A stretch of DNA of 64,000 nucleotides from Holophagaceae bacterium (GTDB taxonomy: Bacteria; Acidobacteriota; Holophagae; Holophagales; Holophagaceae): positions 434,001 through 498,000 of the forward strand of contig JADKJH010000001.1 of assembly GCA_016722505.1 (NCBI GenBank), read 5' to 3'. Position numbers and translations under genes: made by a program. Below are positions 45,141-53,189 of the stretch, one piece after another; the stretch's first letter is position 1; each line of letters opens with the position of its first letter. The notes under the pieces are model-generated. The model saw only the letters and a list, made by a program, of their open reading frames with translations, was not told the origin of the DNA and did not search any database.

Positions 45141-45742
45141 GCAATCCATTCCATATGTCCAAGGCACGGGTGGAAACACTGGTGGACGGAGTCTTCGCCA
45201 TCGCCATGACGCTGCTCATCCTGGAAGTGAAGGTCCCAGAGCTTGCGAATCCAAGGTCAGCGACGGAGTTGCTGAGTTCCCTGCATCACGCGCTGCCCAC
45301 CGCCATCGCCTATTTCCTGAGCTTCTTCATGCTTGGCCTCTTCTGGGTCTGGCATCACCGCTTGGCGGAGAAAGTGACCGTCTTCGATGCGCCCCTGCTG
45401 GCCATCACTTTCGCGTTCCTGTCACTGGTCAGTTCGTTCCCCTTCGCGGCGGCCCTTTTCGGCCGCTATTTAGGCAATTTCGGCACGCTGGTGGTCTACA
45501 TGCCCGTGGTGGGGCTCATCCTTTTCTGCCAGGTGCTGTTCCTCATCATCGCCCGGAAAAGGGGCCTTCTCCGCGAAGACATCGGACTTGAGGAAATCCG
45601 GACCGCCCACAAGCGGAATCTGATGGGGCTTGCGGTCTTCCTGGTGGGCGCCATCCCGGCGGCCCTGCCCTTCGGTGTGGTTCCCACCCTTGTGGTAGCC
45701 GCCTTCGCTGCGCTCGCCCTCACGCTGTCCAAACGGGCCTGA
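45137..45742 (+). CDS. TMEM175-like (DUF1211) membrane protein, putative potassium channel
   Basis: 201 residues with about six helices. The first helix carries VETLVDGVFAIAMTLLILEVKVP, which matches the R/V-x3-(F/V)-(S/D)-D-G filter signature of bacterial TMEM175 (family pattern FSDGVFAIAxTLL). Bacterial members form K+-permeable tetramers in which each subunit has one six-helix repeat. Its start overlaps the crotonase stop by four bases. The filter here has VDG in place of FSD, so selectivity is uncertain. Confidence 0.82.
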   Translation: MSNPFHMSKARVETLVDGVFAIAMTLLILEVKVPELANPRSATELLSSLHHALPTAIAYFLSFFMLGLFWVWHHRLAEKVTVFDAPLLAITFAFLSLVSSFPFAAALFGRYLGNFGTLVVYMPVVGLILFCQVLFLIIARKRGLLREDIGLEEIRTAHKRNLMGLAVFLVGAIPAALPFGVVPTLVVAAFAALALTLSKRA

Positions 45743-45810
45743 AGGGATGTAATAGCGTCCTTGAGGGTTCTTGTGAACGCCTCGGAAGCGAAGAGCGGCC
45801 CCTGTAATCC

Positions 45811-46224
45811 TTATTCCAATTCTTTGCCGCAATACCTGCAGACCTTCGCCGCGGCCTTGATTGTCTCCGCGCAATAGGGGCAGGCCTTAGTGGGGCCTTC
45901 GTTTTGAGCGCCATCTGGCCCGCCGGATGGCAGGCTGCTCTGGGCGGCTTCGATGAGTTCCTTGATGCGCCTCGCATCGGACTTGTAATGCCCATGGCTC
46001 GCGATGGGGTCGCTGCCGCCGGTGCTTTCAATAAGGATGTCGCTCCACATCATCCCGGTTTCGATCCGGACCGAAGCCACCCGCTGAAGATGGATGCTCA
46101 TCTCATTCACCGTGAACCATCGGCGCAAGCGTCTGACCACTGCGGTGTCAGTGATTTCAATGATCGTGGGAAACAGGAAATTCCCTTTTGTGAAGCGGCT
46201 CGCCTTGAATATTTCGACTGCCAT
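45811..46224 (-). CDS. Small PH-like domain protein with C-terminal zinc ribbon
   Basis: 137 residues. The N-terminal 85 residues show the strand pattern of bacterial PH-like domains (IIEITDTAVVRRLRRWFTVNEMSIHLQRVASVRIETGMMWSDILIES). The tail is a zinc ribbon with two CxxC pairs: CPYCAETIKAAAKVCRYCGKEL. Such proteins are common and uncharacterised. It is convergent with the TMEM175-like gene and lies upstream of nothing obviously related. Confidence 0.78.
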   Translation of the reverse strand: MAVEIFKASRFTKGNFLFPTIIEITDTAVVRRLRRWFTVNEMSIHLQRVASVRIETGMMWSDILIESTGGSDPIASHGHYKSDARRIKELIEAAQSSLPSGGPDGAQNEGPTKACPYCAETIKAAAKVCRYCGKELE

Positions 46225-46263
46225 GTTGTTCCTCCGGTGCGATTCCTATTGTAAGAGCGTGTT

Positions 46264-49200
46264 TTAAAATCCCCCCGCCGCCGCGGGTCTGGAAACGCGG
46301 CTATGGACCGCGCCGAAGTCCCGGACGCGTGTCAATAAAGCCTGAAGGCTCGGATCCTTGGCATGAACCAGTGACAACTGTTCAACCTCGCTGAGAAGGC
46401 GTAGGTAGGCGCCTTCATCCCAAGCCCCCCGAGCCTTGAGCTCTTCCAAACGGCAAGCCGCGAGGCCCTTTTGCGGCCAAAGCTGGTTGGGTTTATCGCG
46501 GCGTCCCTGCTCGAAATGGCGGCGTGCGGATGCCAGGTCCAGGGAGGGGTTCTGTTTCTGCATCACCTTCCACCGGGCCCGCAGCAGCGAGGCCTGCCCG
46601 AGGATCGGCCAAGCATATCCAATGCCTGCTTTCTTCTTCATTGCGGCCCGGGCCAGCGCCTCTGCCCGGTCCAGATCAGGACCGGGGTCCCGGCCATGAT
46701 CCACCATGAATTCAGCATCAAGGACCACGATGTCCGCTAGGTTGGTTTGGGCGAAAAAATAGTTCGGTGTCAGGCGCTGTGATTCCTCATATAAGCGGGA
46801 GGCTGTCTGGAGGATTGGTGCCGGGTCCTGGCCTCGCAGTACCTGGAATTGGGCCCGGGCGCCCAGCGCCCAGACATGGTCTGAGAGGACCTGCCCGGAG
46901 GGCCTCAGCCGGAAACTTTCCTGGAATTGTTTTCCGCCACGTCCAGCGAGGGTTCTGGATTTTCCCCGTTGCGCAATTCAAAGAAGGCCTGAGTGGTGTA
47001 GCAGTTGCCCATGCGCTGATGCAGCGTCGCGGCCTGCTCCGGATGCTGCAATGCGCGTTGAAGCGCCTCCACGGCCTTTGAGAGGGATGGCCGGGGATCC
47101 TGCCCGGCGACCTCCAGGAGTTGGGCTTGGCGCCACCAAAGGTAGGCCAACGTACTGAGCGTCTCGTTCGACTGGGGATTCAGGACCAGAGCCCGATCGG
47201 CCGCCGTGATGCCTGCTTCCGAATACGGCAGTGAGTTTTGTTTCCAGGCTTCCGCCTGGCCAGCCCAATAAAGGTAGAGGGAAGCCATGCTCCCATAGGC
47301 CTTCCAGCTGTGAGGACGGATGCCCAGCGCCTCATCGCACGCGGCTTTGGCCCATTCCAGATCACCTGGCTTTCCCGTGGAAGTGGCCATGCGGCGATGA
47401 ATGACTTCCGCCCTGCGGCGGGCCTCCATCTCATAGACAGCGGGAGCGCTGCGCCCGACCTCCTTGGCTTTGGCGATGTCTGATTCGGCCTCGGCCACTT
47501 GGCGTTCCGCTTCATCGAAATCGCGTGCTGCGATGGGCACGGCAGCCCTGGAAAACCGCACTTCTGCGTCGAACAAGTAGGACTGATACAGCCAGGGCTG
47601 GGCCTCCCTGGCTTTCCTGGAAAGATCCAGAGCCTCGAAGTATCTGCCTTCGGTCAGCGCCAATTCCGCGGCAGCCAAGTGTGGGAGGCCATTCCCACCT
47701 GTATTTGCACGGCGTAGCAGATCAAGCGCTGGAAGGCGCAGGCTGTCCTCCAATTCACGGCGGCGCTCCTCCCGGTCTGGCCCCGTGACGGACGCCAGGG
47801 ACGCCCGGTAGAGCCCCGCCTTGGCGAGACCAAGGGATTCGGCCACTTCAGGCGCGCGGTAGCCCAAATCCCAGGCACGGCTCAATTCAGCGTGGGCATC
47901 TTCAAGATCGCCCAAAGCCAGGTGCGCCCGGCCCAAGGCCAGTCGGCCAGGGCCTTCAGCGTCTCGACCCTGCCCGATTATTTCGATTTCAAGGCGATTC
48001 AATTCCCGCCGCACTTCATCTTCCACGGGCTGCACGTTATGAGCCGGAAGGGCATAGACCTTGGCCAACAGGGATTCAAGGCGCTCGGATTCTTGTGAAA
48101 AGCGCCGCGCAGCGCGGGCCTGGGCCTTGCTCCGCACCACTGCTACGGCGCTGAAGGCGCTCACCAGCAGTAGCGTCGCGGCGGAGGCGCCCACCACGCT
48201 GGAAAGCATCCGGTGGCGTTTCACCCACTTCTTCATCCGCCCTGTGCGCGATAGCGGCCGGGCGGAGATGGGCTCACCGTTCAAATAATGATCAAGGTCA
48301 TCGCCCATGGCTTTTGCTGAGTCGTAGCGATCGGCGGCATTCTTTTCCAAAGCCTTGAGAATGATGATTTCCAAATCCATGGGAAGGTCCGGCACCAGCG
48401 TGCGTGGCCGCGGGGGCTCGGTTTCCGTGGCCTTGCGCAGGATGTCCAGGGGCTGGTCGCCTTCGAAGGGCGCCCGGCCGCAGATGAATTCAAAGCAGGT
48501 CACACCCAGCGCATAGACATCCGAACGGCGATCCAGGGACTGCCCACGCGCTTGTTCGGGGCTCATGTATTGGGGGGTTCCGACTGTCTGGCCGGCCTGG
48601 GTCAAGGCTGTGCCTTCAGGCATCCACGCCAGACCGAAATCCAGAACCACCGGTTGCCACTCCCCTTCCGGGGTCTTTTCCACCATCACATTGCCAGGTT
48701 TCAGATCGCGGTGGATGATGCCCAAGCGATGCGCCGCGTGAACGCCCTCGCACACCTGAGCCATGATTCTGACCTTCTCCTCGAGCCGGAGGGTTCCAGA
48801 AGCTTCTTTCAGAGTGGTGCCATCAACGTACTGCATGGCGATGAAGGGCAGACCCTCCGCCTCGCCCATGGCGAACACCTTCGCCACGTAGGGATGCTCC
48901 ACCCGAGCCTGGGCTCTCGCCTCATTGAAAAACCGCTCCTGATTCCTTCCCCCGGTATGTTGCAAAATTTTAAGCGCGATCGGACGCGCAAGCACGGGGT
49001 CCATGGCCTTATAGACCCTCCCCATGCCGCCCTCGCCAAGAACCTTCAGTAGACGATAAGGGCCCCACGGTTCGCCTTCTGGAATCCCTGATAGTTTCGC
49101 CCAGAGCCGGTGTTCGCCTGAATGGCTTGGTGAAGCGCCTGAGATGCCGATGACCGGGGAAGTGGGAGAAATTGAATCCTGGCGCGGCAGTTCATCGTGG

Positions 49201-49418
49201 GTCATGTCCTGCCAGACCCGAAGCTCCTGGCGTGCGTCTTCCTCCAGGGTTTTGATCTGCGAGGGAGTCAATCGCTCCTCATTCACCAGCCGCACGAGGG
49301 CTTCATCCGGGCAAAACTCAAGTTCCTTCCGCAGGGCTTCATCTCCTTCGCGCAAGCTCATCCACCCCCGCCGGAAGGCGAGGTAGAGCATGCGGTCCTC
49401 AAGCAGATGTCGAATCAT
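46264..49418 (-). pseudogene. Serine/threonine protein kinase with TPR-rich C-terminus, frameshifted
   Basis: The first frame (46905-49418, 837 residues) holds an N-terminal helical region, a kinase domain at about 121-385 and a transmembrane helix (about 398-420, VVGASAATLLLVSAFSAVAVV). Kinase motifs are GEGGMGRVYKA, K150, HRDLKPGN with D238, DFG and GTPQYMSPEQARG. A long TPR-like array follows. The frame ends in VAENNSRKVSG, but restoring one base near 46925 gives AENNFQESFRLRPSG and continues in the frame of 46264-46728 (MVLDAEFMVDHGRDPGPDLDRAEALARAA), for 1051 residues in all. The kinase domain is complete either way, so a shortened functional protein is possible. Substrates unknown. Confidence 0.85.
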
Positions 49419-49511
49419 GTCGGTGGATATTCAGCCTAGCGGAAGTGGGCTGTGGGTGGTGGACGGCAGGCTATGGGACTCAGCTTCCTGGATTCATGGA
49501 GAATCTCCCCC

Positions 49512-50153
49512 TCAAGCAATCCCTTCGATTCCCTTCAGCGCATCCAGCCAGGCTTTAAGCACAAAAGCCGTGGCACCCCAAAGCGGCGCCTGAGGTAGTT
49601 CCAGTCTTGGAACCACAAGCGCGAGGCCTTGGCGATCCAGGATCTCAGTAGCCCAGGGCGCATCCAACAAAGGATGCAAAGGCAACAGAAGCGCGTCGAA
49701 TATCTCGCTGCCCAACTCCCAGGACGGCTCTGGAGCCTCCCACCGGAAGAGAACCGGCGTGAAGCGGGTGTGGGCCTTGGCCACCCCATCCGGGAAACAG
49801 CCGATTTCCCACAGATGGTCCCGCACACCCAATTCTTCGGCCAACTCCCGCCGGGCAGTCCATCTCAAATCACGGTCTTTCGGCTCCACCATGCCACCAG
49901 GAAAGGCGATCTCTCCGGGGTGTTGCGGCGCGCTGAATCCACGCTGGACCAGCAGGATTTTCTTGGCGCCGGAAGCGTCTCCCCACAACACCACCGCCAC
50001 CGCGGCGCGGCGCGGGCCTTCAGGGAGACGGAAACTGATCTTGTGCGGGTCGGGCCAAGATTTCGGCAGCACCAGGCTGCGCTCGATGGCCCCCCACGGA
50101 ACCGTTGGCGCGGCTTGCGGCGGTGTCCAAACTCCGCGAGGCCGTTCAAACAT
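49512..50153 (-). CDS. Nudix hydrolase, CoA-pyrophosphatase-like
   Basis: 213 residues from ATG 50153. The Nudix box GGMVEPKDRDLRWTARRELAEELGV holds the metal-binding REL-x2-EE helix (slightly modified spacing). Upstream AVAVVLWGDASGAKKILLVQRG and GEIAFPGG correspond to the NUDT7/YeaB group, which cleaves coenzyme A or related dinucleotides. The group's UPF0035 motif (LLTKRS...HxGxxxFPGG) is partly kept as LLVQRGFSAPQHPGEIAFPGG. It follows the RelA/SpoT gene on the same strand, after 158 bp with hairpins. Confidence 0.85.
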   Translation of the reverse strand: MFERPRGVWTPPQAAPTVPWGAIERSLVLPKSWPDPHKISFRLPEGPRRAAVAVVLWGDASGAKKILLVQRGFSAPQHPGEIAFPGGMVEPKDRDLRWTARRELAEELGVRDHLWEIGCFPDGVAKAHTRFTPVLFRWEAPEPSWELGSEIFDALLLPLHPLLDAPWATEILDRQGLALVVPRLELPQAPLWGATAFVLKAWLDALKGIEGIA

Positions 50154-50167
50154 GATCAACCTGTCGG

Positions 50168-50300
50168 TTCAGTGGAGGGAACGGCGTAGAGGCTCTAGCT
50201 CTGCAAGCGTAGCGGGCAGGAGGGCGCTCTGCGCCCGATAGCTGGAGGGGCCATAACGAATCAACCAGAAAAGCGCTGGTTATTTCGTAACGGTCCCTAA
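50168..50300. repeat. Intergenic hairpins between relA/spoT and nudix gene
   Basis: Two inverted repeats are visible: GGGCGC-TCT-GCGCCC at about 50222-50238, and acgaatcaaccag ... ctggttatttcgt at about 50257-50293, with one or two mismatches over 13-base arms. Neither is followed by a clear U tract on the minus strand, so they are not obvious terminators. They may mark the end of the relA/spoT transcript or a processed leader of the Nudix gene. Confidence 0.4.
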
Positions 50301-50311
50301 GAATTCCGGCT

Positions 50312-52411
50312 TCAGACGACCTTGCCAAAAACGCTCCCCCGCACTCGCTCAGCTGTGTACACGCCGCGTACGCGGCGCAACGCGGACAGAAGCTCCACCA
50401 AATGCACCCGGTCCTTCACCCGCAGCGCGATATGGAACAACCCGCCCCCCAGTTCCGTCGCATTCCCCTGAAAGCGCTGAATATTGATGTTCATCCGTTG
50501 GATGGCCTCGCTGATGGCCAACACCATGCCTGGCCGGTCTTCGGTGGTGAGCGCGATTTCAGAATCGAAATCCGACTGCCCTTGTTTCCCCCAGCCGACA
50601 TTCACCCGACGCGCGGAATGCAAGGTCGAGGCATTGAACTGCGGGCAATTGGCCCGGTGGATGGCAACTCCGCGCCCGCGCGTCACGTAGCCAAGGACTT
50701 CGTCGCCCCAGATGGGTTTGCAGCAGTGGGCCAAATGGTAGAGGACGCCAATGGTGTCATCCACCAAAATTTCTTCCACTCCCACCTTCGCTGGTTTTGG
50801 CGCCCGCATGCGCTGGGGTTCGGGCAGTAGCGGCTCCAGCAAGCGGTAGGGCGTAAGGCGTCCGAACCCCACCGATGCATAATATGCATCCCAATTGGGC
50901 AGCTTCAATTCTTCCAGGCGTTTTTCCAGGACAATTTTCACGTCGGGGTGGTCCAGATGGATGCCCGCGGCATGGGCATCACGCTCCAGCCGGTCCTTCC
51001 CCATCTGAACGGCGTGGTTCCGTTCTTCCTCGCGGATGAAGCCCTGGATCCGGCTCCTGGCACTGGGGCTTTTGACAATGGCCAGCCAGTCCCTCGATGG
51101 CTTGTGGTCTGGCCGGGTGAGGATCTCCACCCGGTCCCCGTTCAATAGGACATGCTTCAGCGGAACCATGCGCCCATTGACCTTGGCGCCCACGCAATGG
51201 TGCCCAACTTGAGTGTGGATGGCATACGCGAAGTCAATGGGTGTCGCTCCCTCGGGCAGGCTTTTCACATCGCCCTTAGGTGTGAACACCTGGATGCGCC
51301 GGAAACTCAGCTCACCTTTCAGGCTGGCCACGAGCTCCCGGCTATCACTGGAATCCTGGTGCAGCTGCACCATGCGGCGCAGGAAAGCCACCTGGTTGAT
51401 CTCCATGCGGTTCGCGATGCGGCCTTCTTTGTAGGTCCAGTGGGAGGCGATGCCCGCTTCAGCGTGGTCGTGCATTTCAGGTGTGCGGATCTGGACTTCA
51501 AAGGCATCGCCCGAGGGCATCAAAACTGAGGTATGAATGCTCTGATAGCCGTTGTCTTTCGGCAGGCTGATGTAGTCCTTGAAGCGCCCAGGAATGGGCT
51601 TATATAGCGCGTGGACAAGGCCCATGGCGGTGTAGCATGAGGCGCGGTCTGGGCATATTATGCGGTAGGCCAGCCAATCGTGGATTTCCTCCAGCCCCTT
51701 CTCCTGGGCGCCCATCTTTTTCCAGATTCCGAAAAGGTGCTTGGAGCGGCCATAGACTTTGGCTGCGATCCCTTGGGCCTTCAGGGCGGTATCAAGCATG
51801 TTCTGGATTTCCGCGGTAAGCGCGGCGCTCTTCAACCGCTTGGCTTCGACTGCGGCGCTCAATTCCGCATAGCGCTCGGCTTCCAGATTCGCAAAGGCGA
51901 GATCCTCCAGCTGGCTGCGGACATTCCACATCCCCAGCCGGTTCGCCAGGGGCGCATAGAGTTCCATGGTTTCCCTGGCGATGCGCCGGCGCTTTTCCTC
52001 CCGCATCACGGAAAGAGTTTGCATATTATGCAGGCGATCTGCCAGCTTCACCAACAGGACACGGACATCTTTCCCCATGGCCACAAGCAATTTGCGGACA
52101 TTCTCGGCGTTCAGCAAATGCCGGTCCGTAAAGTCCAATTTGCTCATCTTGGTGAGGCCGTCCACAATTTCGGCGACTTCCTCCCCAAATTCCGCCTTGA
52201 CCTGATTCATGGTCATCAGCGTGTCTTCTACGGTGTCATGCAGCATCCCGCAGGCCACGCTCACCGCGTCCAGGCGCCATTCGGCCAAATTCAATGAAAC
52301 CGCTAGAGGGTGGAAGAAATACGGCTCGCCGCTCTTCCGCAATTGGGTCCGATGGCTCTCCCTCCCCACCTTGAACGCCTTGTCAAGCAAGGCTACCCTC
52401 CCGGAGGGCAA
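50312..52411 (-). CDS. RelA/SpoT-family (p)ppGpp synthetase/hydrolase
   Basis: 699 residues. HD hydrolase domain: SGEPYFFHPLAVSLNLAEWRLD and GMLHDTVEDT, so hydrolase residues appear intact. Synthetase domain: YRIICPDRASCYTAMGLVHALYKPIPGRFKDYIS, NGYQSIHTSV and FEVQIRT (EVQIRT region). TGS domain: IQVFTPKGDVKSLPEGATPIDFAYAIHT. A zinc-finger-like/helical region and a C-terminal ACT domain follow. This is the bifunctional Rel organisation controlling the stringent response. The start is a TTG with CCAGGA upstream. An ATG at 52439 lies in another frame and ends after 18 codons, so the true N-terminus may involve a further one-base error. Confidence 0.93.
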   Translation of the reverse strand: MPSGRVALLDKAFKVGRESHRTQLRKSGEPYFFHPLAVSLNLAEWRLDAVSVACGMLHDTVEDTLMTMNQVKAEFGEEVAEIVDGLTKMSKLDFTDRHLLNAENVRKLLVAMGKDVRVLLVKLADRLHNMQTLSVMREEKRRRIARETMELYAPLANRLGMWNVRSQLEDLAFANLEAERYAELSAAVEAKRLKSAALTAEIQNMLDTALKAQGIAAKVYGRSKHLFGIWKKMGAQEKGLEEIHDWLAYRIICPDRASCYTAMGLVHALYKPIPGRFKDYISLPKDNGYQSIHTSVLMPSGDAFEVQIRTPEMHDHAEAGIASHWTYKEGRIANRMEINQVAFLRRMVQLHQDSSDSRELVASLKGELSFRRIQVFTPKGDVKSLPEGATPIDFAYAIHTQVGHHCVGAKVNGRMVPLKHVLLNGDRVEILTRPDHKPSRDWLAIVKSPSARSRIQGFIREEERNHAVQMGKDRLERDAHAAGIHLDHPDVKIVLEKRLEELKLPNWDAYYASVGFGRLTPYRLLEPLLPEPQRMRAPKPAKVGVEEILVDDTIGVLYHLAHCCKPIWGDEVLGYVTRGRGVAIHRANCPQFNASTLHSARRVNVGWGKQGQSDFDSEIALTTEDRPGMVLAISEAIQRMNINIQRFQGNATELGGGLFHIALRVKDRVHLVELLSALRRVRGVYTAERVRGSVFGKVV

Positions 52412-52551
52412 GATCCTGGGGAACCGCGCCGTCGGCCATGCCTCAGTTTCAGTTAGTCCGCCGCGAAACGCCAGGGACCAGCGCGTAGATCTCGAAATCT
52501 TGCAGGGAATAGGCGCTATTTTTTTGATTTCCGTCTGAAGCCAGGTCCACA

Positions 52552-52672
52552 GTGGGAGCCAGATTCCAGTATCCGATGCGGCATGGCTGGGGTCGGCCCT
52601 TATCCCTGCGCGCGCATGCGCGCTTCAGGGGGCCTACCGCCCCGCCATTGCCGATTCGAAGCTCGCTCCCAC
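52552..52672. repeat. Partial copies of the tRNA-Ser(UGA) 3' end
   Basis: 52552-52569 (gtgggagccagattccag) is a degenerate direct copy of the plus-strand sequence at the tRNA tail (52708-52725). 52653-52672 (gattcgaagctcgctcccac) is an inverted copy matching 18 of 20 bases. Between them lies the palindrome-rich stretch gcgcgcatgcgcgc near 52608. The rest of 52412-52702 has no gene. Such tail copies are typical remnants of integration at tRNA genes, but the inverted orientation is unusual. Confidence 0.55.
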
Positions 52673-52702
52673 TGGTCTGGAGCGGGCTTCGCCCGGGTAA
52701 TT

Positions 52703-52790
52703 TGGCGGTGGGAGCGAGATTCGAACTCGCGGACGGTTGCCCGTCGTCGGTTTTCAAGACCGGTGCCTTAAACCGCTCGGCCATCCCACC
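52703..52790 (-). tRNA. tRNA-Ser (anticodon UGA)
   Basis: On the minus strand the acceptor GGTGGGA pairs with TCCCACC. The anticodon loop cttgaaa gives UGA. A long variable arm (class II) and the T-loop gTTCGAATc are present. The discriminator is G and CCA is encoded (52703-52705). The long variable arm confirms a serine tRNA. Confidence 0.96.
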
Positions 52791-52873
52791 CTTGCTCCAT
52801 CATGCAGGCCCGGCCCCCTACTACGCAAGAATCCTTGCCGAGCCAAGCGTCCAAAGGTAAGGTTGAAGGTCCA

Positions 52874-52966
52874 GGAGAGTTGCCAGAGTGGCCGAATGGG
52901 TTCGCCTGCTAAGCGAAAGTATCGGGTAAACCGGTACCGGGGGTTCGAATCCCCCACTCTCCGCCA
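52874..52966 (+). tRNA. tRNA-Ser (anticodon GCU)
   Basis: The acceptor GGAGAGT pairs with ACTCTCC. The anticodon loop ctgctaa gives GCU, the variable arm is long, and the T-arm is GGGGGTTCGAATCCCCC. CCA is encoded (52964-52966). A terminator follows at once. An integrase gene lies 220 bp downstream, so the tRNA 3' end is the probable attachment site of an integrative element. Confidence 0.96.
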
Positions 52967-52968
52967 AA

Positions 52969-52995
52969 AAACCGCCAGAGGCGGTTTTTTTTTGG
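52969..52995 (+). terminator. Rho-independent terminator of tRNA-Ser(GCU)
   Basis: The stem ACCGCC / GGCGGT around a short AGA loop is followed by nine T residues and starts immediately after the encoded CCA and a run of A. The stem is nested inside a larger inverted repeat formed by the tRNA tail and its copy at 52994-53016. Confidence 0.85.
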
Positions 52996-53016
52996 CGGAG
53001 AGTGGGGGAGTTGAAC
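52994..53016 (-). repeat. Inverted copy of the tRNA-Ser(GCU) 3' end, att-like
   Basis: The reverse complement of this stretch (gttcaactcccccactctcc followed by gcc) matches the tRNA tail at 52943-52965 at 21 of 23 bases. It lies next to the terminator and 174 bp before the integrase start. Usual attL/attR sites are direct repeats of the tRNA end; this one is inverted, so it may be a remnant of a separate integration or inversion. Confidence 0.6.
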
Positions 53017-53024
53017 TTTATTAT

Positions 53025-53071
53025 AATGATATAATATATAAATCATTAATAAACATTAAATGATATAATAT
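53025..53071. repeat. AT-rich direct repeats upstream of integrase
   Basis: aatgatataatat occurs at 53025-53037 and 53059-53071, with aatcatt between them partly inverted. The stretch from 53018 to 53110 is almost pure A+T, far from the base composition of the chromosome. It may hold the integrase promoter and arm-type sites for recombinase or excisionase. Foreign origin is likely. Confidence 0.5.
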
Positions 53072-53189
53072 TTAGAGTTGAAGTTTTTGATCGAATTATT
53101 ATATTTAAGTTTTACGTCTTGCCTTTGGGTTCGGTCGGCCCTATTGTATGGATGCAGGTATGGGTTGAGCGGTCAAATGGAGGGGTTGC

